Source: Planctomycetota bacterium
Lineage (GTDB): Bacteria > Planctomycetota > Phycisphaerae > UBA1845 > CAIVHJ01
NCBI GenBank assembly: GCA_022565195.1
Contig: JADFJZ010000053.1
Location: 1 to 7,760 of the forward strand
DNA: 7,760 nt
Direction: 5' to 3'
In this document: positions 1-6,639 of the stretch, one piece after another
Numbering within the stretch: position 1 is the stretch's first letter
Layout of the letters: every line of letters starts with the position of its first letter
The notes under the pieces: generated by a model
What the model saw: the letters and a program-made list of their open reading frames with translations, nothing else
What the model was told of the DNA's origin: nothing
The model's database searches: none
Made by a program: the position numbers and the translations under genes

Positions 1-19
1 AGTTCGTATTTCTCACCTT

Positions 20-158
20 AATTCTGCCACGAAGACACAAAGGCACCAAGAATGGAAAATGGAGAAAGAGTTGCTGCTCCCGTAAGACAGTCTCCACCTC
101 ATTCTTTCTTCTCCATTCTCCATTTCCTTCGTGTCTTGGTGCCTTAGTGGCTAGAATT
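20..158. repeat. Imperfect long inverted repeat made of 8-base CACnAAGr units
   Basis: Arms at about 20-70 and 100-158 are inverted copies around a spacer of about 30 bases. The outer ends are AATTCT (20-25) and AGAATT (153-158). Inside each arm an 8-base unit occurs three times: CACGAAGA, CACAAAGG, CACCAAGA on the left, and CACTAAGG, CACCAAGA, CACGAAGG on the right read on the minus strand. Both arms continue inward with ATGGA-rich repeats (51-66 and, inverted, about 109-125). The element lies directly after the cysS stop on the minus strand, so its transcript could fold into a long hairpin and act as a 3' end or RNA-stabilising structure. There is no clean T-run, so a classical intrinsic terminator is not supported. 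From memory, CACAAAGG/CACGAAG-type intergenic repeats occur in several environmental bacteria; a repeat family or MITE-like element is an inference. Confidence 0.75.
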
Positions 159-163
159 TCAGC

Positions 164-1669
164 CTAGCCGATCCGCCAATGCGTGCCGTCAGGACGGTCT
201 TCCAGTGTAACGCCCATGTCCGTCAACTGGTCGCGGATTTTGTCGGCGAGGGCGTAATTCTTTTCTTTTTTGGCGTCGTTACGCAGTTGCACGAACAAAT
301 CCAACAGGCTTCCCGTCAGCGAATCGCCGCCGCCCTCCGCAGCTTTGGGCGGCTCCTCGAAAAGCCCGAGAATACGCCCGTCTTCCACCAGAGTCCTGGT
401 GGCAGCGAGCGCCAACTCTCTCAATTCGTCACTCGTTGTCGTCTCGATGGCATGCTGGTCCATGAACTTGTTGATGATGCCGGCGGTCTGGAACAAAACG
501 CTGATGGCCCCGGCGGTGTTGAAGTCGTCGTCCATGGCATCGAGGAATCGCGTGCGCTGGGCGAGGATGCTCTCGACGAGTGCATGATAGCGCTCGTCGT
601 ACTTGTCGAGCTGGGGTTTGTGCAGCGTGGGGAGATCATCATACGGAGAGCGGCCCGAGGCCCGCTCGACACGATCGATCAGCCGGTAGAAAGTGTCCAG
701 GCCCTTTCTCTTGCTCGCGAGTTCTTCATCGGAGAACTCGATGGGTCGGCGATAGTGCGTGCTGAGCAGGAAGAACCGCAGCAATTCACCGCCGTAATCC
801 TTGAGAAGGTGGCTGAGCGTCATCTTTTGCAGGATCTTCTGCATTTCCGGGTCCGACTTGCTCAACTTCTTCGTATTCAACCGCGTCAACCCGTTGTGCG
901 CCCAGTACTTGGCAAACGGCTTGCCTGAATAAGATTCCGCCTGGGCGATTTCGTTCTCGTGATGCGGGAAGATCAAGTCCATCCCCCCACCGTGCAGATC
1001 GAACGACTCGCCGAGGTATTTCATGCTCATGGCGGAGCACTCGATGTGCCAGCCGGGTCTGCCGCGACCCCACGGCGACGCGAAGCAAATGTCGTCCGGC
1101 TCGTCCGGCTTGGAGGCTTTCCACAACGCGAAATCACTCGGATTGCGCTTCGCGCCACTCACAATCTCGCGCTGCCCCGCCTGGTCATCCACCTTGCGGT
1201 TGGAGAGCTTACCGTAGTCGTCGTCCTTGCTGACGTCGAAGTACACGTCGCCGCTCACCGCGTAGGCGAAGCCTTTCTCGATCAACCGCTCGATCATGCT
1301 GATAATGTCGGGGATGTGCTCGCTGGCTTTGGGCATGTCGTCGATGCTGCGCACGCCGAGCTGAGCGAGGGCGTCGCGGTAGCTGCGGGCAATGCGCTCC
1401 GCCAACTCATAGACGCCGCACCCTTGTTTGGCGGCTTCGTCGATGATCTTGTCTTCGACATCCGTGATATTTACCACCCATCTGACTTTGTAGCCTTTGT
1501 AGGTCAGGTAGCGTTTGATCGCGTCGAAGATGACCGGGCCGACGGCGTGGCCGATGTGGCTCTCCTTGTAGACGGTTGGACCGCACAAGTAGATACCGAC
1601 TTCGCCCGGCTTGACGGGCGAGAAAAGCTCCTTTTCGTGGCTCAGCGTGTTGTAGACGCGAAGTGCCAT
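164..1669 (-). CDS. cysS: Cysteine--tRNA ligase (CysRS)
   Basis: Cytoplasmic class I aminoacyl-tRNA synthetase that activates cysteine with ATP and charges tRNA-Cys. The 501-aa product opens with the family signature YLCGPTVY (27-34), followed by the HIGH motif as HIGH at 38-41. The zinc-site residues known from E. coli CysRS are present: Cys29, Cys211 in GWHIECSAM, His236 and Glu240 in FPHHENE. The KMSKS loop appears as KLSKS (268-272). The usual LGN-type continuation is replaced by DPEMQKILQKM, making this segment about six residues longer than in E. coli as I recall that sequence. The C-terminal part has the helical DALR-like region (AMDDDFNTAGAISVLF at 378-393) and the final anticodon-binding helices. 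The start is ATG at 1667-1669, four bases after the ispF stop. A GAGGAG (minus strand, plus positions 1682-1687) lies 12 bases upstream, inside the end of ispF, a rather long spacing. Co-transcription with ispF is very likely. Confidence 0.97.
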   Translation of the reverse strand: MALRVYNTLSHEKELFSPVKPGEVGIYLCGPTVYKESHIGHAVGPVIFDAIKRYLTYKGYKVRWVVNITDVEDKIIDEAAKQGCGVYELAERIARSYRDALAQLGVRSIDDMPKASEHIPDIISMIERLIEKGFAYAVSGDVYFDVSKDDDYGKLSNRKVDDQAGQREIVSGAKRNPSDFALWKASKPDEPDDICFASPWGRGRPGWHIECSAMSMKYLGESFDLHGGGMDLIFPHHENEIAQAESYSGKPFAKYWAHNGLTRLNTKKLSKSDPEMQKILQKMTLSHLLKDYGGELLRFFLLSTHYRRPIEFSDEELASKRKGLDTFYRLIDRVERASGRSPYDDLPTLHKPQLDKYDERYHALVESILAQRTRFLDAMDDDFNTAGAISVLFQTAGIINKFMDQHAIETTTSDELRELALAATRTLVEDGRILGLFEEPPKAAEGGGDSLTGSLLDLFVQLRNDAKKEKNYALADKIRDQLTDMGVTLEDRPDGTHWRIG

Positions 1670-1673
1670 ATTC

Positions 1674-2165
1674 TTATTCGACTCCTCTCTTGAGTATCAG
1701 TGCGGCCTCGCAGGCGATCGCCCTGCCCTCTCCAACCGCATCGAATCCTTCATTCGTCTTGGCCTTAACTCCGATTCGCTCAGGGTCGAGGCTCAAGAGG
1801 CCGGCCAGCGATTGTCGCAGGCGATTCTTGTGCTCCGCCAATTTTGGCTTTTCGGCGCGAATCGTCAAATCGAGATTGTTGATCCGCCACCCGAGGCCGT
1901 TCACTTCCCTCAGCGCCTCTTCAAGCAGCTCGCTGCTCCGCCGGCCTTTGTGGGCAGAGTCGCTGTCCGGGAAGTGCTCGCCGATATCCGGCAATCCCGC
2001 TGCCCCGAGCATCGCGTCGATGACCGCGTGCAGGACCACGTCACCATCAGTGTGCCCCGACAGTCCGAAATCAGCCGGCACTTCGATCCCTCCGAGCATC
2101 AACACGCGATCCGGTATCACTGCGTGGATATCGTAGCCGATTCCGATTCGCCATTCAGCCGCCAT
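1674..2165 (-). CDS. ispF: 2-C-methyl-D-erythritol 2,4-cyclodiphosphate synthase
   Basis: Cytoplasmic trimeric enzyme of the MEP (non-mevalonate) isoprenoid pathway. It cyclises CDP-methylerythritol 2-phosphate to MEcPP with release of CMP. The product is 163 aa, close to the E. coli length of 159. Near the start GIGYDIHAV carries the metal ligands Asp12 and His14; the third ligand, His46, lies in GHTDGDVVLHAVIDAMLGA (37-55). The LPDIGEHFPDSD segment (58-69) matches the substrate-binding loop. The C-terminal VKAKTNEG ... IACEAALIL (133-157) matches the CDP-binding threonine/glutamate region and final strand. The start is ATG at 2163-2165, with GGAG (plus 2176-2179) 10 bases upstream. Its stop lies four bases from the cysS start, so the two form one minus-strand operon. 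No ispD is visible next to it, although ispD is a frequent neighbour in other bacteria. Confidence 0.97.
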   Translation of the reverse strand: MAAEWRIGIGYDIHAVIPDRVLMLGGIEVPADFGLSGHTDGDVVLHAVIDAMLGAAGLPDIGEHFPDSDSAHKGRRSSELLEEALREVNGLGWRINNLDLTIRAEKPKLAEHKNRLRQSLAGLLSLDPERIGVKAKTNEGFDAVGEGRAIACEAALILKRGVE

Positions 2166-2255
2166 ACTCTGGCCGCTCCTATAGCCCGGCGTCCGCCGAG
2201 CGCCTAGAATGTACCTCAGTATCTCCGATCACCCAACCGGATTGGAAAAAACGCC
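2166..2255. promoter_or_regulatory. Divergent intergenic region between ispF and arsC
   Basis: Ninety bases separate the two divergent start codons, so promoters for both directions should lie here. On the plus strand TAGAAT at 2205-2210 is a good -10 candidate, but no convincing -35 is seen at the right distance. On the minus strand a TTGGGT / TACATT pair with 17-base spacing is possible but weak. A short GC-rich dyad, CGGCG-TC-CGCCG (2187-2198), falls in the ispF leader. No ArsR-like operator was recognised. Confidence 0.35.
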
Positions 2256-2738
2256 ATGCCAGAGCGAAAACGAACGGTTCTCTTCATTTGCACCGGCAAC
2301 TCGTGCCGCTCCCAAATGGCGGAAGCCATTCTCCGGCATGTTGCCGGCGACAAGTTCGAAGCCCTCAGCGGGGGCACCCGCCCCGCCGGGGTCGTCCAGC
2401 CCATCGCCATTCGCGCGCTTGAGAAAATGGGCGTGCCCACGGACGGCCTGGAATCAAAACACCTCGATCAGTTCGCGGACTACCCTGTCAATATCGCCAT
2501 TACAGTGTGCGACAATGCCTCGGCGGAGTGCCCTTCCTGGCTGGCAGCCGACATCAAAGTCCATTGGGGACTCCCGGACCCCACCTTCCACGCCGGCGAC
2601 GAAGACGAACGCGAGGGTTTTTGCACCGAAATCGCCGAGCGGATCCGGAGCAAAGTGACCCGGTTGGCGAACATGCGGTTCGAAGAATATTCTCGTGAAG
2701 AGCTAGTCGATGAACTGAGCAACCTCTCCACACTCTAA
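2256..2738 (+). CDS. arsC: Thioredoxin-coupled arsenate reductase, LMW-PTP fold
   Basis: Cytoplasmic enzyme reducing arsenate to arsenite through a cysteine relay recharged by thioredoxin. The 160-aa product begins with the low-molecular-weight phosphatase P-loop CTGNSCR (12-18) followed by SQMAEA, the hallmark of the Bacillus/Staphylococcus ArsC class. Nucleophile Cys12 and the relay pair Cys85 and Cys92 (CDNASAEC) keep the spacing of Cys10, Cys82 and Cys89 in the S. aureus enzyme; Cys17 matches Cys15. HWGLPDP (103-109) supplies the catalytic aspartate Asp108. These cysteines favour arsenate reductase over a plain tyrosine phosphatase. A tail of about 20 residues (139-160, acidic, EEYSREELVDEL) extends past the usual end and an extra Cys123 is present. 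No arsR, acr3 or arsB is adjacent, so the gene stands alone here. The start is the first ATG after an in-frame stop at 2205. Its ribosome binding site is weak (GGA at 2244-2246). Confidence 0.9.
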   Translation: MPERKRTVLFICTGNSCRSQMAEAILRHVAGDKFEALSGGTRPAGVVQPIAIRALEKMGVPTDGLESKHLDQFADYPVNIAITVCDNASAECPSWLAADIKVHWGLPDPTFHAGDEDEREGFCTEIAERIRSKVTRLANMRFEEYSREELVDELSNLSTL

Positions 2739-2784
2739 TATCTTCTCACAAATGGACTTACGTAGAAAGTCACCTTCCTGACGT

Positions 2785-2805
2785 AATTGAGAATAATTCT
2801 CAATT
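2785..2805. promoter_or_regulatory. Fur-type operator, perfect 10-1-10 palindrome
   Basis: The 21 bases form a perfect palindrome around the single base A2795. The core TGAGAATAATTCTCA (2788-2802) matches the known 7-1-7 Fur box TGATAATnATTATCA at 12 of 14 positions; the two differences are symmetric (G/C for T/A). That variant is common in characterised Fur sites. It lies just upstream of the TTGACA -35 element at 2810. PerR and Zur consensus sites fit less well. Binding by Fur with ferrous iron, and hence induction in iron shortage, is inferred. Confidence 0.72.
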
Positions 2806-2809
2806 TCGA

Positions 2810-2837
2810 TTGACAGACTCGCCGACGTAATGACAAT
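2810..2837 (+). promoter_or_regulatory. Sigma-70-type promoter for the pseudopilin gene
   Basis: The -35 element TTGACA (2810-2815) is an exact consensus match. Sixteen bases later is GACAAT (2832-2837), which matches TATAAT at four of six positions. Transcription would begin near 2844, which is the centre of the second dyad, about 35 bases before the start codon at 2879. The promoter sits between two operator-like palindromes, an arrangement suited to repression. Confidence 0.6.
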
Positions 2838-2853
2838 GAGTCTCAGTCTCATT
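2835..2853. promoter_or_regulatory. Second, weaker Fur-like dyad over the predicted start site
   Basis: AATGAGtCTcAGtCTCATT is a 19-base palindrome with one mismatched pair (T2841/T2847) around C2844. The outer TGA...TCA and inner T-n-A positions fit the 7-1-7 Fur pattern, but only 8 of 14 positions match the consensus, so it is a weaker candidate than the upstream box. It overlaps the end of the -10 element and the predicted transcription start. It could be a second Fur site or the operator of another dimeric regulator. Confidence 0.45.
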
Positions 2854-2870
2854 ACCGTTCCTCTTGCTGT

Positions 2871-2876
2871 GAGGAG
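2871..2876 (+). promoter_or_regulatory. Ribosome binding site that questions the pseudopilin start
   Basis: GAGGAG ends only two bases before ATG 2879-2881, which is too close for normal initiation. An in-frame GTG at 2885-2887 (codon 3) lies eight bases from it, an ideal spacing. Translation may therefore begin at GTG, shortening the leader by two residues. An in-frame TGA at 2870-2872 excludes any earlier start. Confidence 0.55.
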
Positions 2877-2878
2877 AA

Positions 2879-3829
2879 ATGATCGTGAAAGCAAGAATCA
2901 AGAATGCGTTCTCGTTAATTGAGTTGTTGGTCGTGATCGGGATCATTGCGTTGCTGATCGCCATCTTGCTGCCATCGTTGGCCGCGGCTCGGAGTTCAGC
3001 CCGCAGCACAGTCTGCCTGTCGAATCTGCGGCAGATCGGGATTCAGAATTCAATGTACCTCAACGAGTACCGAGTTTTTCCGCCGGTGCGATTGAAGAAG
3101 GTGCCCAATGCCGTTGGCGAGATGGTCGTCTACGAGCACGATTTCGGGAGACGCTATCGGCGAGCGAAGCCTCGGTGGCAGTGGTTCCTGGCGGATGGAC
3201 TGGAGCCCATCATCAATCCGGACAAGTATCCTGACGAGGAAGCATTCAACGCCAGCATGAGGCTGGACAGCCCCTACTTCGAAGATCCGGCGATGTCCGC
3301 ATTTGCGAATGACGTTCGTAACGGTGCATACGGCTATAACGGCACATATCTGGGCAACACACGCATGAGCGACGAGGACGGGGATGGTGAGGCCGAGACT
3401 TGGCTCCGTTGGCCGGTCAATGCCGAGCGGATTGTGGATATGGGGCAGACCATCCTGGCCGGAGACAGCCGCGGCGGTTCAAAACCCCACGGCAATCACT
3501 CATACTGGCTCGATCCACCGAAGAAGGCGGTCTATGGCGGCGACCCAAACGATGCGGCTACCCAGCAGGACTTCGGCCCGAATCCCGAGAAACCGCTGGA
3601 AGAACTAGGGCACTCCCCCGTCGAGGCGAGGCATCGAGGCAAGGGCGCGGTCGTGTTTGCTGACGCACATGCCGAATTGCTGACCCTGTCAGCCCTCGGC
3701 TATCACACCGCAGGCGACGAAGTCGTCCCGGTAGAGGAGATTGACCGCACGATCGCTCACAACAAGCTCTGGACCGGGACGGGCCGAGACGACCCACCGC
3801 TGGAGTACATCTACCCGAATAACCCGTAA
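2879..3829 (+). CDS. Prepilin-type N-methylation domain protein with H-X9-D motif
   Basis: Envelope-associated pseudopilin-like protein of 316 aa (two fewer if GTG 2885 is the start). A short basic leader ([10 protein letters not shown]) precedes the prepilin peptidase site A-FSLIE: Phe11 becomes the new N-terminus, Glu15 is the conserved Glu+5, and a long hydrophobic helix runs to about residue 35. The -1 residue is Ala rather than the usual Gly. [10 protein letters not shown] (45-54) is the conserved segment following the helix in planctomycete/PVC pseudopilin families. Near the C-terminus, His252, nine residues and Asp262 ([15 protein letters not shown]) match the processing-associated H-X9-DG motif, with Ala for Gly. 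An acidic DEDGDGE loop (165-171) resembles a calcium-binding loop. Such proteins are thought to use type II secretion/type IV pilus-like machinery, but roles for this large family are mostly unknown. It is the first gene behind the Fur-like promoter. Function beyond the fold is not assigned. Confidence 0.88.
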   Translation: MIVKARIKNAFSLIELLVVIGIIALLIAILLPSLAAARSSARSTVCLSNLRQIGIQNSMYLNEYRVFPPVRLKKVPNAVGEMVVYEHDFGRRYRRAKPRWQWFLADGLEPIINPDKYPDEEAFNASMRLDSPYFEDPAMSAFANDVRNGAYGYNGTYLGNTRMSDEDGDGEAETWLRWPVNAERIVDMGQTILAGDSRGGSKPHGNHSYWLDPPKKAVYGGDPNDAATQQDFGPNPEKPLEELGHSPVEARHRGKGAVVFADAHAELLTLSALGYHTAGDEVVPVEEIDRTIAHNKLWTGTGRDDPPLEYIYPNNP

Positions 3830-3930
3830 GGCCGGGAACGCACGTCTCGATGGGCCTGCTCTGCCGCGCGAAGAGGCTGAAGGCGAGGGTCTAAGCCGTA
3901 GGCGAGATTCGACCGATAACCATACAAGGT
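3830..3930 (+). other. Intergenic leader between the pseudopilin and 898-aa genes
   Basis: This 101-base spacer has no T-tailed hairpin, so read-through from the upstream gene is plausible. An imperfect 13-base direct repeat (10 of 13 identical) sits at 3875-3887 and 3894-3906, sharing AGGCGAG. No good promoter was recognised. AAGG at 3926-3929 is one base from the next ATG and is a poor ribosome binding site. Confidence 0.4.
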
Positions 3931-6627
3931 ATGGGATTCCCACGGACGCTCGTTTATTTGGTGGTGACCGGCGCCACGATGACTGCCGGACCAATCGTGA
4001 CTCACGCCCAGTCCGCGCCGGGAGCCCGGGCGAATCGGTCCGCGTGGCCAGGGTCTCGCCGCTCGGGCGACCGCGTCATCAGGCTGTTCGACTTCAATGA
4101 GCGTCCGCAGGGTAATCTGGAGCCGGTTCCCATGCTGTGGACGCGGCACGAAAGCCCCGGCTTCCCATCCTACGCCGTGGGCCGGTTTGATCTGGAGACA
4201 GGCCACGGTTCACCGCCTTCGTTCTATCTGGAATCCAGGGGGCGAAGCTGCGGGTATCATTACAGCGGCCTGGACATCGACGCCGAGCCGCACACCGACT
4301 ACCGAATCACGGCACACATCAAACCCGATCGCCTGACCTATGCGAGAGCGTACATCAGTGCCTACCTGCTTGACGCCGACGGCGTGAAGATCGACGGCAC
4401 GGAGCGCCGGAGCCGATTTGTCGGTGGGGATCCGAATGCCGAACAGTGGCAGGATGTTTCCGTTCGCCTGCTCGGTAATGTGGATGGCGCTTATTCGATC
4501 GGTTTGGCGGTGTGGGTCGTTCAGCGCTCTGAATGGTGGTTCGGCGCACAACCGCTGAAACACATTGACCACAAGGACGTGCATGGCGGTGCATGGTTTG
4601 ATGACATCTCCGTGTATCGTTTGCCGAGTGTTGATCTTTCAACGACCGCTTCTGCCGCGGGCAACGTCTATGCTGCTGATGAGATTCCAATCCTGCTCGT
4701 TCGAGGTGGTGACTCGTCCTTCCGAGAGCTACAGACCAGACTGACCGTACGAGACGCGGCGGGCCGGATTGTGCGTCGGGAGCGAATCGGATTGACGCAG
4801 CCGGCGGAATCCCGCACCCGGCAAATCGAGTTGTCGGCGCTGCCTCCCGGTGCTTATCACGCGCATCTGAGCGTTGATATCGAACAAGGAAAGACGATTG
4901 ATCGCTACTTGACGTTCATCAACTTGGCCCCTGAATTGGACAACGACCACCGGCTGAAATCCCGCTACGGCGTGATCCTCGATCCCGAGGTCGGTCGCGA
5001 CTGGTCGATTGACGGCGCGATGCTGGCCTCGGTGGGCGTGAAGAACGTCAAAGTGCCGTTGATGAGCGAAATGCCCTCCGAGGGGGATGCGCAGATGCTC
5101 TTCGATGCGTTCATCGAACAGCAATTGGAGAGACAGATGCGGATCACGGGGACCATCGTGAATCCGAGGATCACCGAGTTCGACGATGCCGCAGGTTCAA
5201 CACCCTCCTTGCTGGATTGGCTCAGCGAGCCGGCGGAGAAGTGGCAACCGATTGTCGCCGATTGGGTGACGAAGTATCAAAGCCAGATTCAGGATTGGCA
5301 AGTCGGTCGCGACGCCCGGCAGGAGATCGTCGCGGATTCGCGTTTTGAGAAAGTGCTCACCGATCTGCGAAGCGAAATGGCCAAGCTGACCACGTCCCCG
5401 ACTCTCGTGGCTCCGTGGTCGACTCGGCTTGAATTCGGGCCGCGGGGACTTCCCGCCGACATCATCTCACTAGCGGTTCCGGCCACGGTACCGCCCTCCG
5501 AGATTCCAGTTCAATTGGACGAACTCTTCGAGGAACGGGGCTACCGTGGGGTCTGGGTGTTGCTGGAACTTTTTCCACAACACACGCACAAGAGGCTGCC
5601 CTACCTCGCGGATTTCGCCAAACGTTTGATCTTCGCGAGCCAGAGCAGCGCCGACAAGATCTTCATCCATCAGCCTTGGCGGTCGCGCCCGACTGCCGGA
5701 GGCACGGTTACGGAAGCCAGCGAGTTGCTGCCTGTGTTCCGAACGATCGTGTCCGTTCTTGACGGCACACGCTACATTGGCACGCTGGCCATGGGCAGCG
5801 ATATTACCTGCCATGCTTTCGATCGCAGCGGCGAGACCGTGTTGGCCATTTGGAATGATCGCGCTCCGTTGGAGGGCCGATCGCACAAGTTGCACCTCGC
5901 CGGTGCGAACAAAGTGGCCGACGTGTGGGGCGTCGTCCGGGCACTCGATGAAACGGATTCGCTTGCGACATTGACGCTCTCACCGCTCCCGGTCTTCGTA
6001 TTTTCCGCCGAGACCTGGCTGGTGCGCTTTCGCAGAGGTTTGCGTTTCGACCCGCCTCTGCTGCCCTCGGAATCGGTTTCGCACGAACAGCGCCTCTTGA
6101 TCGAGAATCCCCGGAAGGAACCGATTTCCGGATCGATCAAGTTGAAAGCGCCCGCGGGCTGGCGCATCAGACCGACCGAATTCACTTTCGCGGCACAACC
6201 CGGTGAAACGGTCTCGCAGATCGTGCGGATTCAATCCGCGCCGCGCGCCCCCGCCGGTCAGCAGCAAATCGATACCCGCGTCATGATCGACGCGGCACAC
6301 CTCTACCGATTCGACACGCAATTGCCGCTGAAACTCGACCTCGCGGACATGGATGTGTGGGTGGACGTGATTCTTGAGGGCGACACCGTGATCCTGCAAC
6401 ACGGCATCACCAACCGCTCTGACAGCGAAGTGACGTTTCGCAGCTTCGCGGATGCGCCGGGTCGAAAGCGCCGACATTTGAACATCATCGGCCTGCAACC
6501 GAATCAGACGGTCGTCAAATCGCACCGCTTCGACAATGCGGCACAGCTCTCCGGGGAAGTCATTCGCATTGGATTGAGACAAGTGAACGGACCGCGGGCC
6601 CACAATCTCATGGTGACCATCCCCTAG
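3931..6627 (+). CDS. Secreted multidomain protein with degenerate glycosidase-like core
   Basis: A 898-aa exported protein. Residues 1 to about 26 form a signal peptide (MGFPR, hydrophobic LVYLVVTGATMTAG, likely cleavage after THA). Residues about 48-232 resemble a carbohydrate-binding/galactose-binding jelly roll ending in the typical GAWFDDISVY strand (220-229). An Ig-like sandwich follows (about 240-335, ending LPPGAYHAHLSV then YLTFINL). Residues about 340-610 look like a TIM-barrel of glycosidase type: RYGVILDP, MLASVGVKNVKV, IQDWQVGRD (453-461), GVWVLLELFPQ (540-550). A beta-sandwich (614-695, TVLAIWNDRAPL ... VADVWGVVRAL) matches the domain after such barrels. Residues about 703-790 look NEW3-like (LLIENPRKEPISGSIKL, PAGWRIRP, PGETVSQIV), followed by a last sandwich. 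The place where active barrels carry an Asn-Glu acid/base pair reads Arg-Asp, so activity is doubtful; a binding or structural role is possible. ATG 3931 is the first start after an in-frame TAA at 3892; ATG 3979 would lose much of the signal peptide. Domain calls are by eye. Confidence 0.8.
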   Translation: MGFPRTLVYLVVTGATMTAGPIVTHAQSAPGARANRSAWPGSRRSGDRVIRLFDFNERPQGNLEPVPMLWTRHESPGFPSYAVGRFDLETGHGSPPSFYLESRGRSCGYHYSGLDIDAEPHTDYRITAHIKPDRLTYARAYISAYLLDADGVKIDGTERRSRFVGGDPNAEQWQDVSVRLLGNVDGAYSIGLAVWVVQRSEWWFGAQPLKHIDHKDVHGGAWFDDISVYRLPSVDLSTTASAAGNVYAADEIPILLVRGGDSSFRELQTRLTVRDAAGRIVRRERIGLTQPAESRTRQIELSALPPGAYHAHLSVDIEQGKTIDRYLTFINLAPELDNDHRLKSRYGVILDPEVGRDWSIDGAMLASVGVKNVKVPLMSEMPSEGDAQMLFDAFIEQQLERQMRITGTIVNPRITEFDDAAGSTPSLLDWLSEPAEKWQPIVADWVTKYQSQIQDWQVGRDARQEIVADSRFEKVLTDLRSEMAKLTTSPTLVAPWSTRLEFGPRGLPADIISLAVPATVPPSEIPVQLDELFEERGYRGVWVLLELFPQHTHKRLPYLADFAKRLIFASQSSADKIFIHQPWRSRPTAGGTVTEASELLPVFRTIVSVLDGTRYIGTLAMGSDITCHAFDRSGETVLAIWNDRAPLEGRSHKLHLAGANKVADVWGVVRALDETDSLATLTLSPLPVFVFSAETWLVRFRRGLRFDPPLLPSESVSHEQRLLIENPRKEPISGSIKLKAPAGWRIRPTEFTFAAQPGETVSQIVRIQSAPRAPAGQQQIDTRVMIDAAHLYRFDTQLPLKLDLADMDVWVDVILEGDTVILQHGITNRSDSEVTFRSFADAPGRKRRHLNIIGLQPNQTVVKSHRFDNAAQLSGEVIRIGLRQVNGPRAHNLMVTIP

Positions 6628-6630
6628 GAG
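6626..6630 (+). promoter_or_regulatory. Ribosome binding site overlapping the upstream stop codon
   Basis: AGGAG begins within the TAG stop of the 898-aa gene and lies nine bases before ATG 6640. This supports ATG 6640 as the start and suggests translational coupling. A second ATG follows immediately at 6643. Confidence 0.7.
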
Positions 6631-6639
6631 CGCTCGCCG

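Larger units (their letters stand above)
2780..2853 (+). repeat. Duplicated GACGTAAT-plus-dyad regulatory module
   Basis: GACGTAAT occurs at 2780-2787 and again at 2824-2831, 44 bases apart. Each copy is followed by a palindrome containing a TGAG...CTCA core: the perfect dyad centred at 2795 and the imperfect one centred at 2844. A third ACGTAA lies in inverse orientation at 2758-2763 (TTACGT), giving a 6-bp inverted repeat with 2781-2786. The arrangement reads as a duplicated operator unit, with about five extra bases between the parts of the second copy. What, if anything, binds ACGTAA is unknown. Confidence 0.55.

Noticed and set aside
27..150. CRISPR-like array at the left end
   Set aside because: Repeat units are 8 bases, adjacent without unique spacers, and arranged as an inverted pair.
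179..1693. Long plus-strand open frames (up to 249 and 244 codons) opposite cysS
   Set aside because: They lie antisense to a fully recognisable CysRS, show no domain pattern, and arise from high GC content at third codon positions.
2166..2255. ArsR operator controlling arsC
   Set aside because: No recognisable ArsR-type dyad was found; only a short GC-rich hairpin and a lone -10-like TAGAAT.
2739..2784. Possible intrinsic terminator after arsC (TTACGT-N17-ACGTAA)
   Set aside because: The stem is only 6 bp, AT-rich, with a long loop and no following T-run; it fits an operator element better.
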